From positions 1 to 64,000 of the forward strand of contig JAIUPT010000004.1 in assembly GCA_022315425.1 (NCBI GenBank): a DNA stretch of 64,000 nt, given 5' to 3'. Shown here piece after piece: positions 1 through 11,936 of the stretch. A model generated the notes under the pieces. That model ran no database searches and was not told where the DNA came from. It saw only the letters and a program-made list of their open reading frames with translations. How positions within the stretch are numbered: position 1 is the first letter of the stretch; each line of letters starts with the position of its first letter. This stretch comes from Pseudevernia furfuracea. Lineage: Eukaryota > Ascomycota > Lecanoromycetes > Lecanorales > Parmeliaceae. The position numbers and the translations under genes are program-made.

Positions 1-182
1 AGCAAATACCAATATAGCAAAGCTGAATGAAACAGTATGATACATGGTCCACATGGGCACCCTGAATAAAGCTTGATTTCACACTCCTGTTTGATGGCAT
101 TGGATGGCCATCCTCAAATGGGTGCACTGTTAAACATGTACAAGAGGTCACATTTAAGCAGTAAGTGGCAAAGACACCCTGC

Positions 183-1030
183 TCAATCCTCATCAGACGA
201 GTCATTATCAGAAGACTCTTCAACCATTATCCATCTGGGGTGCCCTCTGGCACAACCCGCCGCAAATACCTATCAAGCTTGGAGATTGTCAAAGGGGACA
301 AGACATCAAAGTCAGTTCCAGCTCCTCGCCACTGGCATCAGCCATGCTTTCATCTTCCCTGATCATTTGATGGCACCCTCCAGCTCATCTCCATCCAAGG
401 CGCGCTGAGAATTGGTAGCCATCTCTTTCTGTCGATCAAAGGTGACAGGGTTCTTGGGGCATAGGTGCAGCTAGCTTGATCCATGCCATTCTGCGGAGAA
501 AAGCAGCAAATTAGTGCAATACTGATGACATATGCCAGCATTTTCTCAAGCCTAATGTATAGGCTGATCTGGAACATCCAGATACCAACAACTTCATGCA
601 GAAACGCATGATGGTGTCAATGATGAGATCATTGATAACCAGCAACAAATTGTTTGATCCTGCATGATAAATGCTATTCACAGCTTGCATTCTGTGTGAG
701 TAGCCAATGATGAGGTCAAAGTCACCAGAGAGCAGGACAAGCACTATGATGTCTTACCTTTTGGCATGGTTCGTCCATTCTTTGACCCAGAACTCCTGCG
801 CTGCACTTTTTTTCTGTGACCATACTCATTTGGCTCAAACTTGGGAGGCAGCCACACCAGCATTGTTGCGGCGCGCCCTAGCATCTGCTTGCTGCAACAC
901 CAGAGCGTGTTCCACTTCTACCTGGAACATTGTGTCGCTTGGTCTACCGCCTGTCAATGGGTGTCTCTTTCTTGTTGTACAGGATGACAGTTGCTACAAT
1001 CTGACGCATGTCCTGCACAAAACAGCATAG
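183..1030 (-). CDS. 3' part of an unrecognised gene, acidic C-terminus
   Basis: Several minus-strand stretches read like exons. One at about 900-760 encodes the basic run KFEPNEYGHRKKVQRRS and ends at a GTAAG donor. One at about 740-600 contains LSGDFDLIIGYSHRMQAVNS. One at about 495-370 contains NPVTFDRQKEMATNSQRAL. The last contains DFDVLSPLTISKLDRYLRR followed by PEGTPDG and an acidic tail EESSDNDSSDED before a TGA at 183-185. Two frame steps are needed: one at the G run 456-459 and one just before the acidic tail. I do not recognise the family. The acidic tail and basic patch suggest a nuclear protein, which is inference. The 5' end is not resolved and may lie above 1030. Confidence 0.4.
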
Positions 1031-4000
1031 CCATGAACACTCTGCCCTGAGTTTGCAATTCAACGACAGCTTGACAGCATGCAGTCGAACTTGACGCAGC
1101 TACATGACAAGATTGGCACAATGCAGCAGCGTTGGCACCATGTGCAACAAGTATTGGCAAAATGCAACAACAAATTGTGGCATCAGCAGCAGAAGAGGCT
1201 ACTTGCTGCACTTCAATTTTGATGCATTCAGGCTCAAATGGTGCAGTCAGGCTCAAACAAACAGATAGCAAAAGTCAGCACCAAGCTAGGCAGACAGCTG
1301 ACTTGCTCGCACCTCTGCAAACTGCTGTGGTGTGCTGTAGTATGCCCTCATGCAGTCGTTGCTTCAGGACCCAAATCCCTAGGCTTTTTGATGACGTTGT
1401 AGTAGTCAGGCACCACCTCGCATCCACCGGCCGATCGAAGATTGGAGCTGAAGGTCCCAGTGAGTGCCGAACTTGGTCGACCATTCTGCTGCACGTATCA
1501 ACGAACTCGTCTGTGTGACAATGAGTTTCCTGCCCTGCTGAGGAGGCTGGAGGTGAATGTCGCCCTCCACGGCCTGGGGACGGAAGCGGTGTCAGAAGAC
1601 GCGTAGACTTTTGAAATACTTGCAAATGTTGGGGTTACAGCAGCACGAGGACAGCACAAAGCAGCGACCGCAAGATACGGGAAACGATGTCGGTCAAGCG
1701 CTCGCCTGGTCTGGCAGTGCCGGAGTTGGTTGATGTCGCTTGGCCGCCGGAGTTCGACAGCCTGGCAGAAGGAAGAACAATATTGACGGCAACTCATAGA
1801 CTTGGCCACTGTTGAGTCCGCACAAAGCATTTTGGTTATGAACTGTTCTGGAAGGTGTGCTAGTCCGCAACGCGCAGCGCAGGTAGGCGACAGCAGCGTC
1901 TAAAGGATGGCTTTCTACACAGCTTCCAACGATGCCACAACATGACTGCCAGTCACTAGTAAATCGGCCTATACCTCCACAGTCTCGTGGGGTTTGCGCT
2001 TCTGGCCAGCATAGCGGGTTGACAGGCTTCTCATAGGCGCAGCGGCTCATGAGCATCCAGCTTCTGCAGGATGGTGCGTAGCCTATGTACGTCAGCCTGC
2101 CGAACGCGCCAGCATTGAAAGCTGGTCCGGTGTCAGTAAGACTGCGCCAGTGCTTTTACAGTCCTGCAGCAGCTGACTGTCGCCGATGAGAGACCCGTCA
2201 TCTAAACGCAACACGACCTGCCTGCACGACATCTGCTGCCCGCCATTCACAGGTGAGGAGGCATGACAGTCATACAGGCAGACGTGAGCGACTAAAGAAA
2301 CCCCTAACGTCCTAGACCTCCTAGCCTACGCATGCGCAAGAGGCATCGCAAAACGCTAGCGGAGAAGCAAGGGCGCAGAAAGGGCGATACGAAATTTACT
2401 CGAGGGCGGTTGCAAACCCAATTGGCAAGCACTCAGCCTCAACGCATCACACAGAAGGCTCTCGCATTTATGTCGGGGCGGCCGTCTTGAGGTGCGAGGA
2501 TGACTGGCCATTGAGTCATCCCCCAACGTGATCAGCGAACGGTGCAGAATGGGCTTGCTAATATACGTCCCGCCAAAGGCGCCGTTTCGCTAGCGCGTTG
2601 ACGTTTCGACCAATTGAGTCAACACCAGTCATTCACACGTAGATCCTCGCGAGGATTCGCGGAGATTGCGATCAGCTATCAGTGGGCACTGTCGTGTCAA
2701 GGCCGACTTTCTTCGGCCGTATGAAAGCAGCAACAGGCTCTGCATGCCTTGCGGTCTCAGCCTAAGCCTGCACCTTGTCCGGACGAATCCCCATCTAGCC
2801 AGCATCGCGAACATAGCTGTAGTATGCTGCTCGAATTTGCCATAATGCAGATTGGTGGCCATTGATGTGGGCTCAGGCGTTAGTATCTGCCCTGCCTGCT
2901 CCTCTGGTTTCGTTCAGCTCGTCTCGCCAGTTTCTGCTCTTTTTTGCTGGCACGCTTGACATCTTGCTTTGTCATGAACTTTGTGGCATACCAGGCCGTC
3001 TCTCATAATGTAGCCTCCGTGAGGCACCACCTGATCTCCCGCTATCACACAGACATCACCTGCTGCATATATGAGTCAGCAACAAGCTGCTCACTCTATA
3101 ACCGATGCTCTGTAGCACGAAAGCACACATATGCAGAACCAAGCAAGATTCACCAGGGGAACATACGCTATCACGTTGTGGGCAAGGGCTGCACAAAACA
3201 GCTGACATTGACAGTACAAAACATTGTGTGTCAAGGTAAAACAGCAGGAGTATGAATATGAGCAAATCTTCATGCATGAAGCAGCTGGAACTGCCCATTG
3301 AGGCAAGTTAACAGAATTTGTAGCACACCTGATTGCACAGCACCCTGCAATGTTGTTCAGATTTGCTAGGTCTGCATTCGCCCAGACATCGCGCTCAGCA
3401 GGAACCAGACACTGCCTTCCGGCCTGCAATCAGCACCAAATCCATTTGACTATCCAATGTAGAACTGGCAAAGCTGGAATTGCGTAGCATCATGCAACAG
3501 CCTGCATTATCACAGCTGCAGTGAGTACTGAAGCTAAGATCTGCTGCTCAGAGGAGACAGCAAATGTGCAATAGATCCAGCTGACACATGATGCTGTATT
3601 TGTACCAGTACACCCCCTGGAGCACACAGGCCACAAACATCGTTGACATGTGATGACAGCAGGTCACCTTTCATATATGGCTGGCTTCAGCCTGGCTTCT
3701 CCAGCCGCCGTTTTCTGTCTTCAGGATACGCAAATCAGGCAGGCGTAAGCAACCCAGTCCACGGGCGCGCTGTCTCACTGAAGCATCTTGCTGCTCAGGA
3801 AGTATCCAGGGCGCATCCAGAGTGGCTGCAGTATATCAGACTCCAGTACAACACAGCTGCAGTTGCTGTCGCGAAACAAGATGTGCCGATTGGTGATGCA
3901 CACTACTGTAAGATTGTGCACAAAGTAGCTGCCAAATCCACAGGTATGGAGTGCCTAAGAGATAGCTATCACTGTACAGCATAGATAGTCTGAACAACGG

Positions 4001-4850
4001 TACCGATATGCATGTCGATTGCAACAAGAGCATGCACATGTAATTAACGTTCACACACCAGCAGATACACAGCAGTTGACACAGTGACTAAAGCTTGTGT
4101 CACTCACCCTGCCCCGCCTCTATGATGTTTGGTGTCTGTGAGGGCTCAGCCACTGGGCCTCATCATGCTATGACTGGTGCACACGCTGCAGAGCGAGGCC
4201 TGATTTCCATGATCAGACCCCACACTCCACTGACACAAAGCTGATGGGCTGATTGAAGCGGGACTGCTGCTGCTGCTGCTGCTTCCCTGAACCTGCACAT
4301 ACGAAGCATGCAACTGCCGAGTTTGGTAGGCGACAGAGAGTTATGATCTCTGCATCGAAGATACCAGTTTCTCTGCATTGTGTGCATGCCATGTGTGATT
4401 GATGACAGACTGTCAGAGATCAGATGTACTAAAGCAGCATCCATGGCAGTGCAAATGGCCATGCAACGAGGGGTAACATGAATCAACGGGCAGGAGGAAA
4501 TGGGAGAGTGACATGTAGTACAGCAACATGAGAAGGTATGCAAGCAAACGTGAGGAAAGTCAGCAGCCCCACCAAAAGATTTGCCAGCACTGGTCTGGAG
4601 CCAGTGCGGCTTCGCCATCACTGGCAACATGTATGGCAGCCTCAAAGCTGTTCTGCTTGCCCTTCAGGAGGCTTCTCACGCTTTGCAGCAGCCTCACCAG
4701 TAGGCAACGGGTGCGCTCACGAAAGGATGCACCTGCACACATTTGCACAAACCTCCAAGACTGCACACTCCACGAGCGCAGCAACAGCCTGATTGTAGCA
4801 AGCATCAGTCAGTCACCACAGGGAGCACATGGTCAACACTGCGTTGCACA
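1031..4850. other. No firmly supported gene; intergenic or unread exons
   Basis: Open frames here are short, overlap on both strands and show no recognisable motif. The part from about 1500 to 2800 is less repetitive and relatively rich in CpG, which would fit a promoter-containing spacer. The part from about 3600 to 4850 may hold the 3' exons (expected G-patch) of the R3H-type gene to its right. I looked for a convincing G-patch there on the minus strand and did not find one. A short CTG run at 4267-4284 is the only clear repeat. Confidence 0.4.
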
Positions 4851-4899
4851 TACACCGCTGGTGTGAAAGACCGTCTGATGCAGCCAGATCCTGATGTGT

Positions 4900-7199
4900 G
4901 TTGTTTAGTACTCATCCACAAACCCTTGACAGTGCCGAGCCGTCCTCCCTTGTGCAACATGCTAATGTTGGCGCGCAGATGTGAAATGCTGCTGACAGCA
5001 CTATGCACTGCACTCAGTCTGAATGCTACAAGTCACTGCTGCTGCTTTGTTTTGCCTCCGTAACAAAATTGAACAGCATAGGTACAGTGTTTTAGCACTA
5101 GCAGAGCGCAGGCTGCTCACCACAACAACTGCTCTTGCCGCGACCTGTGCACTAGATTTGTTTGAGACCGTAGCGTGAGGCCAGCGTTCATCACTGTCTG
5201 TAGCCATTCTCCTTATTCATGGGAGGAAATCCCTGCAGAGTGCAGCACAGTATGACACTGGCAGTGTGCCGAGCAGCACGCTGTCACAGGATAAACAGAT
5301 GCAGGCTAGCACGGACGTCACGCGTGTGATGCAGGACACAGTTGTGCAGGACACGTCAAGTGTGCTCGCCACGCTGTGTATGCCCTCTTAACATTGATCT
5401 GTGTGACTGGCTTCCAGTATGTTGTGCAATGATCTCAGTCAGTGGAGCACACCTGCATATCACCATCACTTGCAACAAACTGTCCAAGCTCTGCATTGAC
5501 AGACTGCAGTCCAGCCATGTGAGGCAGATCGAGCAGCCCTTTTGGCGTTCATCTTTTCCTTTTTGAGGCCTTCTTCTCACCAGAAGCAGCTTGCCATTGC
5601 TTGCACCCCGACTGCACCTCCTCGCCGCATTTTGGGAGGCTTGGACGAGGCGTCCTGCAGGAAAGCAGTGTTGCTTGGCATTAGGCAGGAGCTGTATAGA
5701 CACAGTATATGCTGCTGAGCACGACAAAGGCCTATATGCAGACAGAACCACAATGCGTACTATACGTTGCACCATGCACAAATGAACACATCTGAACTGC
5801 AACATTCCTGCGATGCTGCCATTTCTGATAAGTGATGTACTCACACAAAGTGACTGTTACGGGCAGTGCTGCAAAGCTGAGAACTTTGGCACATGATAGG
5901 ACATATGCAGCGCATGTGAGATGTGGTTGCAGATGGGTATGGTCAAGACTGCACCTCGTGCATTGCTACCAGGAGGTGCTTCATTGAGCAGGACAGGATA
6001 CTTCTCCATCAAGGAGAGACCGGCCCCCAGTCTGTGATGAGGGTTCATCTATGCTGACGTCAGACTCACTGTCTGAAGATCCTGTCTCTCTGTAGGACTC
6101 TGAGTCTCTTCACTGCCTTGTAGTGCACTCTTCCAGTGCTTTCTGCAAAGCCTGCATGAGCGACACCAGTACAGTCAATCTTTTACATTTGACAGCTTCT
6201 ATGTTTAGCTTGACTCACAGGCAGCTTTGCTGCCAATGTCACTGTGTGCTGCGCATACTGTGACAGGAAGACTGTACTTCTTGAGTAAGCGAGTAGAAAG
6301 GACGCTATTGAGGGATGCACAATGCATACCTTGCGTTGCTGCCTGCATGCTGTCAATTGCAGTTTCTGCCCCACGTTTTGCTGCATTGAACTGCTTGAGC
6401 CATTCAATTTCTGCAACATACAAACAGTCTGTAAGGTTCAAATTATACAAGACTGTGCATGTGTTGCTTAGACACAGGCATTTGAGCGCATTGACCCACA
6501 CCTGTAAGTCGTCTGAATTTCCACCGGCGTCACTGCTGCCTTGCAAGTTCGCAAGATAGTCCTCTTGGATTTCATCAGAATCACTGCTGTCTTCACCGTC
6601 AGGCTACCATCATCTGACGATAATTGCTGTGACACAGTATGAGCTGGTCTCTTGCCCTGCAGACAAGGACAACCTGTGGCAAATGCAAGGCAGTATACAA
6701 TCTGCATTGTTCAGGGGCAATCAACTGCATCGCTTGCCTTTTGCCAACCCCTGCCTGCTATTTCATAAATGCTGTCGCCCTCACAATGGATTCTGAGACC
6801 AACCAATGTGCAAGGGTGCAGTCTTCACTTTCTCCCTGCAAGGGGCAGTACTCATCACAAGCAGAGGGAGCATGAGCAACGAGTAATGGAGCATCAGCAT
6901 GTTTAGACACCATAACCACAAGTGCTTTTGCTTGACAGCTGCTGGTTGGAAGATGCGGCAAGCGTGTTTGATACGATCGCAGTGACGAACACACGAAACG
7001 AGTCGTGGCATCCGGCAAAAGAGCATCAACAAACTGTGCAACACTGCTGATGACACGGCACAAGTCTGACCTGTGCATATCTGCTGACACCAGCATTTTC
7101 TGCACGGGTCCTTCGACCACTGGTGCACCAGACCAAGGAGCTCCCTTTCGGCTCCCCTGAGGCACGAGTACCTCCTCTACCGCGCGACTTGCCACCCAT
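4900..7199 (-). CDS. R3H-domain (probable G-patch) RNA-binding protein
   Basis: The chosen start at 7199 gives MGGKSRGRGGTRASG, an RG-rich opening usual for R3H/G-patch proteins, and exon 1 ends at a GT donor after 7071. Later minus-strand exons carry an acidic stretch with SSDSDEIQEDYLANLQ (about 6606-6502), EIEWLKQFNAAKRGAE (6410-6330) and D/S-rich sequence (about 6110-5990). Near 5540-5448 lies GLLDLPHMAGLQSVNAELGQ followed by FVASDGDMQ, which resembles the segment leading into an R3H domain. An exon at about 5200-5113 contains RYGLK and GRGK in one frame and RAVVV in another, matching R3H spacing only if one or two bases are off. A TAG also interrupts this exon. R3H proteins bind single-stranded nucleic acid. 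The family call is from motif memory and the 3' end is unresolved. Confidence 0.5.
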
Positions 7200-7634
7200 T
7201 GTCAAGGACCCAAATTGGTTCAATTGTCGTCGTCTTTCAGGCGCGATGCTGACAGGTACTTCCAGGTATTGCCACAACCGACTTTTGCTCGATCCCGGGT
7301 GGCAAACCCAAACATTTGGGATTTAAGCGTCTCTTTTTTTTAGAGCAAGACAACAGCCAGGAAGTTGACAAGAGCGCTGAGCAACTGAAGACACAAGGCA
7401 TGAACATTAGGTAAAGGCACAATGATACAGGCCAGGAGTCACGATAATTGCCCGGTGTCATATTTGATCTGTGCACGCGCATTTAAACGATCTTTTATGG
7501 ACCAAAAATCGAAACGAGCTAAATTAAATATAAACTGGAATTGTTCCAATGTTCAAAAGACAGCAGCATACTTTTCTAACAGCATGCAGATCAGCACAAT
7601 ATGCCAATGGTACACGGAAACATCAGCAAATGCA

Positions 7635-8853
7635 TCATTTCTTTGCTTTACTTTCTGCTATCAACTGCTGCAATTGCTTAGTCTGTCCCTGCACAACTAG
7701 ACGAGACTGATCAAAACCATTTTGATGACGCTTGACAGGTAATTGAGGTTCCTGCAAAGTATGCTCTGCTTCTGCCACCTTCCTTTTGCTGATCTTTGCT
7801 GTCCCATTAGCCTTCAGCACATCAGCATAGATGCAGTCGGTCGAGCACTCTCGATTCTCTGCTTTGGTTTGGCAAAAACCGTTGCCTAGTCTCTGCTCAG
7901 ACAAAGGTGTGGGTCCTCCATCATACAAATCTGACTGTTGCATTCAATGAATAGTTGACAGTCATTGAAGACCTGTGACCAGGTAGCATCTGTGAAAGAT
8001 CAGCAAGTCTGCATGAAGATGCACTGAGGCAGCAAGGAGGAGACTGAGTCTGGCGGCACTACTGCAGGCGGCAGTGACTGCAGCTGTACTGCCCTGATGC
8101 GTGCTGTGCATTGCAGCCGCCAGTGTCTGCTGCCAAGAAGTCCCTGACGCGTATGCCAGGGTAGTGCTGAACATATGTGGGTACAGCTGCAAACAACAAG
8201 ATCAGCTGATGAGAAGATTTTGATGGGACACAACATGTGGTACATTCTGTGACTGCAATCTCGCCCGACTGCCAATCTGCAATCACATTGCTTGATGGAA
8301 CATGTAGCATGTGGCAGCAGCACAGTAATCGTCTGATAGTTGTGAAGAGAGCTAGCGTCAGCAGTTTATTTGCTGCATAGTCTGAGATGTAAAACAGACA
8401 CAAGAGACTTTGTCAGCACACATGGGATACATACATGACACAGACAATGATGACTTTGGGACTGCCAGCAGAATGAGCTTTGCTGATATACCTTGGTGAG
8501 GGAAGCCCCAAGGGAAGCTGACATGCCAGGCAAGCACAGGGAGGAGATGGCTCCCTCAAGCATGCCAGCACAGGTGCTGTCCACCACTGCTGCTGCAAGG
8601 TGGCATCAATGGCAGCCATCTCTGGCGGTGGCCACCCACCAACACCCTCAGCTGTGGCTGCTGCCTCACTGCAACAAATTGCGCTTGTGTTGAGTAGGAA
8701 GAAGAAGACAACAGGCAACCTTTGCATGTTGCTAGGCCCATGTTGAGACGAGACCTCCTGGCTCTGAGCAAGCTGGCAGTCTCTGCAGGAGCGAAGTCAC
8801 AGCAGCACCAAAGACCATGCCAGCATAGTACACTGTCATCGGCAGCATACGCA
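7635..8853 (-). CDS. Unrecognised protein, Ala/Ser/Gln-rich, candidate gene
   Basis: A candidate start at 8853 opens with MRMLPMTVYYAGMVFGAA, a hydrophobic N-terminus that could be a signal anchor. A second exon (about 8700-8493) reads GVGGWPPPEMAAIDATLQQQ and continues, after a one-base frame step, as STCAGMLEGAISSLCLPG up to a GT donor. A third (about 8190-7980) is Ala/Ser/Thr-rich. The last open frame (7943-7635) contains TAKISKRKVAEAEHTLQE and ends in LQQLIAESKAKK plus stop, with a helical, coiled-coil look. It lies between the end of the GANP-like gene at 9001 and the start of the R3H-type gene at 7199, all on the same strand. I do not recognise the family, and the exons may not all belong to one gene. 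Confidence 0.35.
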
Positions 8854-9000
8854 TGGAGCCAGAGAGCACAATGCACACTTGCGTTTGGAGAATCAGAGAT
8901 TGCATCGAGGTGCTTGCTGCTAGTGAGCAACATGGAACAGACGTGTGGAGACTTACTTCATCTGCTGCACACTTGTACAGCATTTGGTTGAAGACGCTGA

Positions 9001-11897
9001 TCAAGCCTGTGGCTGAGGTAGAGGGGATGACATGAGGGGCTCCAGTTGCTGCTCTAGCTCTTTCGACAGAAGCTGCTCCACGGCACAGTCCTGTATACAA
9101 CACGAGACCAAGACTCAGCCTGTCCCGAAACCTGAGACACAAGACCAAGCCTCATGCCTTGCCAAAGCTGAGACTGTAACTGCGTCATCAGTGCCACAGC
9201 AGGCTAGATGTACAAGCACTGAGGAGTGACTGCTCAGAGCAGCATGCAACATGCAGCGGTGGCAGGTACTGTGAGCTACATTCAAACACGCTTTCCAGAG
9301 CGCTACGGCAGCAATCAAGTGCTGCACGCGGGGTCTCTCTGCGCTTGGCTTGACTGCGCCATCGAGCCAGTGAGCAGACTGAGACTGGTAGCCTTTGAGT
9401 TATTACCCGGACAGAAGGCTGCCTAGGGTATGAGCTGCAGCCCACTTGAGACTCTCAGCGCAGGGCAGAGCCGGACAAGGCTCCAGTTTGCTTGCTTTTT
9501 GCTGGACGCACCTTTGTGTCAACACACAGTCTGCAGCTGGCCTACACTCTGCAGACCTCCCCAAGCTTGCCTGTACACATGCATTCCACTTCAATCTTCT
9601 TCGTGATACAGCGTCCAGAATGAGAGTCTTGTAGCCCCATGCAAACAAGCACGCTTGCTGTGCTTCAGTTCAAATAGCCTGCATTCATGCATATAACACA
9701 AACGCCGCATTGGACTACTAAGTGACTGTCTTCAGCATGGTCAATGCAGCTGCATAGTCACCGTTGCATGATTCTGCCATGCTGGCAACTGCCATGCAAT
9801 CGACAGCGCATGAAGCTATAGTCTGACCTGGCAAAGTTGTCACCCATTGCTGCACCCCTTGGTGGTGATCTGACGCAGTGGTCAACACCAGCAGTGGGCA
9901 CCTTTGACAGTGGAGGTGAAAAGCAAGCAGACTCGCAGGCAGGCCTCTGTTTGTGCTGGCTGTCAGCCCTGGTGAGCAACAGAATCGCACAGATGCACCA
10001 GCCATGGTGTGCTGTAACTGTTCTGCATCTGCGTCTGTGTTGAGCTGTGCTGTGGCCAGGCGGCTGGCATCACAGACTGAGGTGAAGATGCCACTGACAG
10101 GCTTGTGTTGGGACACTGATCTGCTCAGAAGGTCTGTGAAAGCCACACTCAGGAGGGTGTCCTGCATGCACGCGATAACAGCTGGCATCTTGGCTACATT
10201 GTCCTCAGACCGTCGAAAAGCTTAGAGTCGCATACAATATTTTACCCTTTGCAGCGACAGAGACCTACACGCATGTTTGTTGTCAAACCATGTATTCTCC
10301 TGTAAGCTTGCATGCAAACAGCAGAAAAGGCGCTCATGCCAAACAACGACAAATACTTGTTTCTTAACACTGTCAGGCCGCTCTGCGTCTGTATGGTTGT
10401 CTGATGGTTCAAGCAGGCATTTGCAGCATAAGGTTGTGTAAGCACCTTGGTCATTGCACATGAGCTGCACCAGCTCTGTATGCCATTTGGGTTTCGAACC
10501 ACTTGGCAGCAGCAAAGTCTGGCCTTTGTGCAGCAGCAGCACTACTGCTGGGCATGTAATGTATGACAGCCTTCCATCTCATGTAGGTCTGCTCAGCATT
10601 TGCTGCAGCCAGGGCAGTAGCTACCAGGGCTGGCAGGGGCAGGGCCTCCTGGAGGCTGCCCCCACGTGACTGTAAAAGTCCATGAGGGGCTGCTGAGCAG
10701 CATTGCCGTTTTTGACGGCACACAACCTGTCAAGGCACAGACAATATCAGCAAAGGCGGTGTCATTTGAGCTGATTGTAAGCTGCAACAGGATGGTCGGA
10801 CTTGTTCGCCATGTGTGCTGTAGTGCATTCAGCTAGGCAAACAGCTCTTGGCAACCAGTGTATTAGTGCCTTTGCAAAGTACAGTCGATGCTGCTGATCA
10901 TGACAGCAAACCATGCAGAGGCAGAAAGCGCATGAAGACTTCTGACAGCCTCAGGCGCATCACATCAGGTGTTGCCTTGCCTGGTCAGAGGGCGCTGGTC
11001 CTGGTCTCAGGCTGGAGAAGCTAGACGCAAGCTTGGACAGGATCACCTGTTGTCCATATTGTGCTCTGCGCCGCACAGTCAACTGCCGCCACAAAAGCAG
11101 AGCCTGCCTTTGCACATTACTGTGATGGAACCTCCGTGCTTTTGTTCCTGCACGGACCACACTGCAATCTACACCGACTGACAGAGCAAGCCTTGACGGC
11201 AAGAAAGTGACTTTTCGATGCAAGACATACTCTGCCTCGTAAGTGTTGGATCAGAAGCACAACGTGTGCTGACCATATGCTTATGCTTTTGTGCAGCACA
11301 AGGGAACAGAGGTGCTGCCTGAGAAGGAGAGGGACGCAGAATTGAAGTGGGCATGCACACACCAGAGCTATCTCCCTCTGATGCTGCTGCTGCTGCTGCT
11401 GCTCATGCCTTTTCTTCTCCTGCGCCTCGCTTGCTGCAGCTGCTTTTGCGCTGCAGCTGCTGCTGCTTTTGAGTTGCTGCTGTCGTTGCTGCTCCTGCTG
11501 CTGCCGTCGCTCTTCAGCCTGGCGTTGCTGCCACTGGGCTTGTGCCTGCTGCTGCTGCTGTTGACGAGCACGCTCAGCTTGAGCTCTCTGCTCAGCCTCC
11601 CTGAATTCATTGTGCACATACTTGACAAAGACTCTGTCTTTGTTCTGGTCTTTGTGTTGCTAGAGCAATATGACAATATTGCAGCAGCACCCACCGCAGT
11701 ATGTGTGGTCATGATTGCATGTTACTACCCAGCCACCACTGCTCAGCATGCAGTCAGATTAACAGATGGCTGCGTATGCATCCATACAGATGTGCGTGGA
11801 TCGCATGCAAGGCATGCATGGCTTTGCACTCTGCTTGAATGGCTCGCCGTGCACGAGATCGCCTCAAGCAGTAACTCCTGTACCTCTGTTGCTGAGC

Positions 11898-11936
<39 letters not shown>

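Noticed and set aside
5100..5210. A non-standard genetic code (TAG or TAA as Gln)
   Set aside because: PRMT4 and AFG1 end at TAA exactly where their families end, and most breaks are one-base shifts rather than in-frame stops, so the standard code fits.
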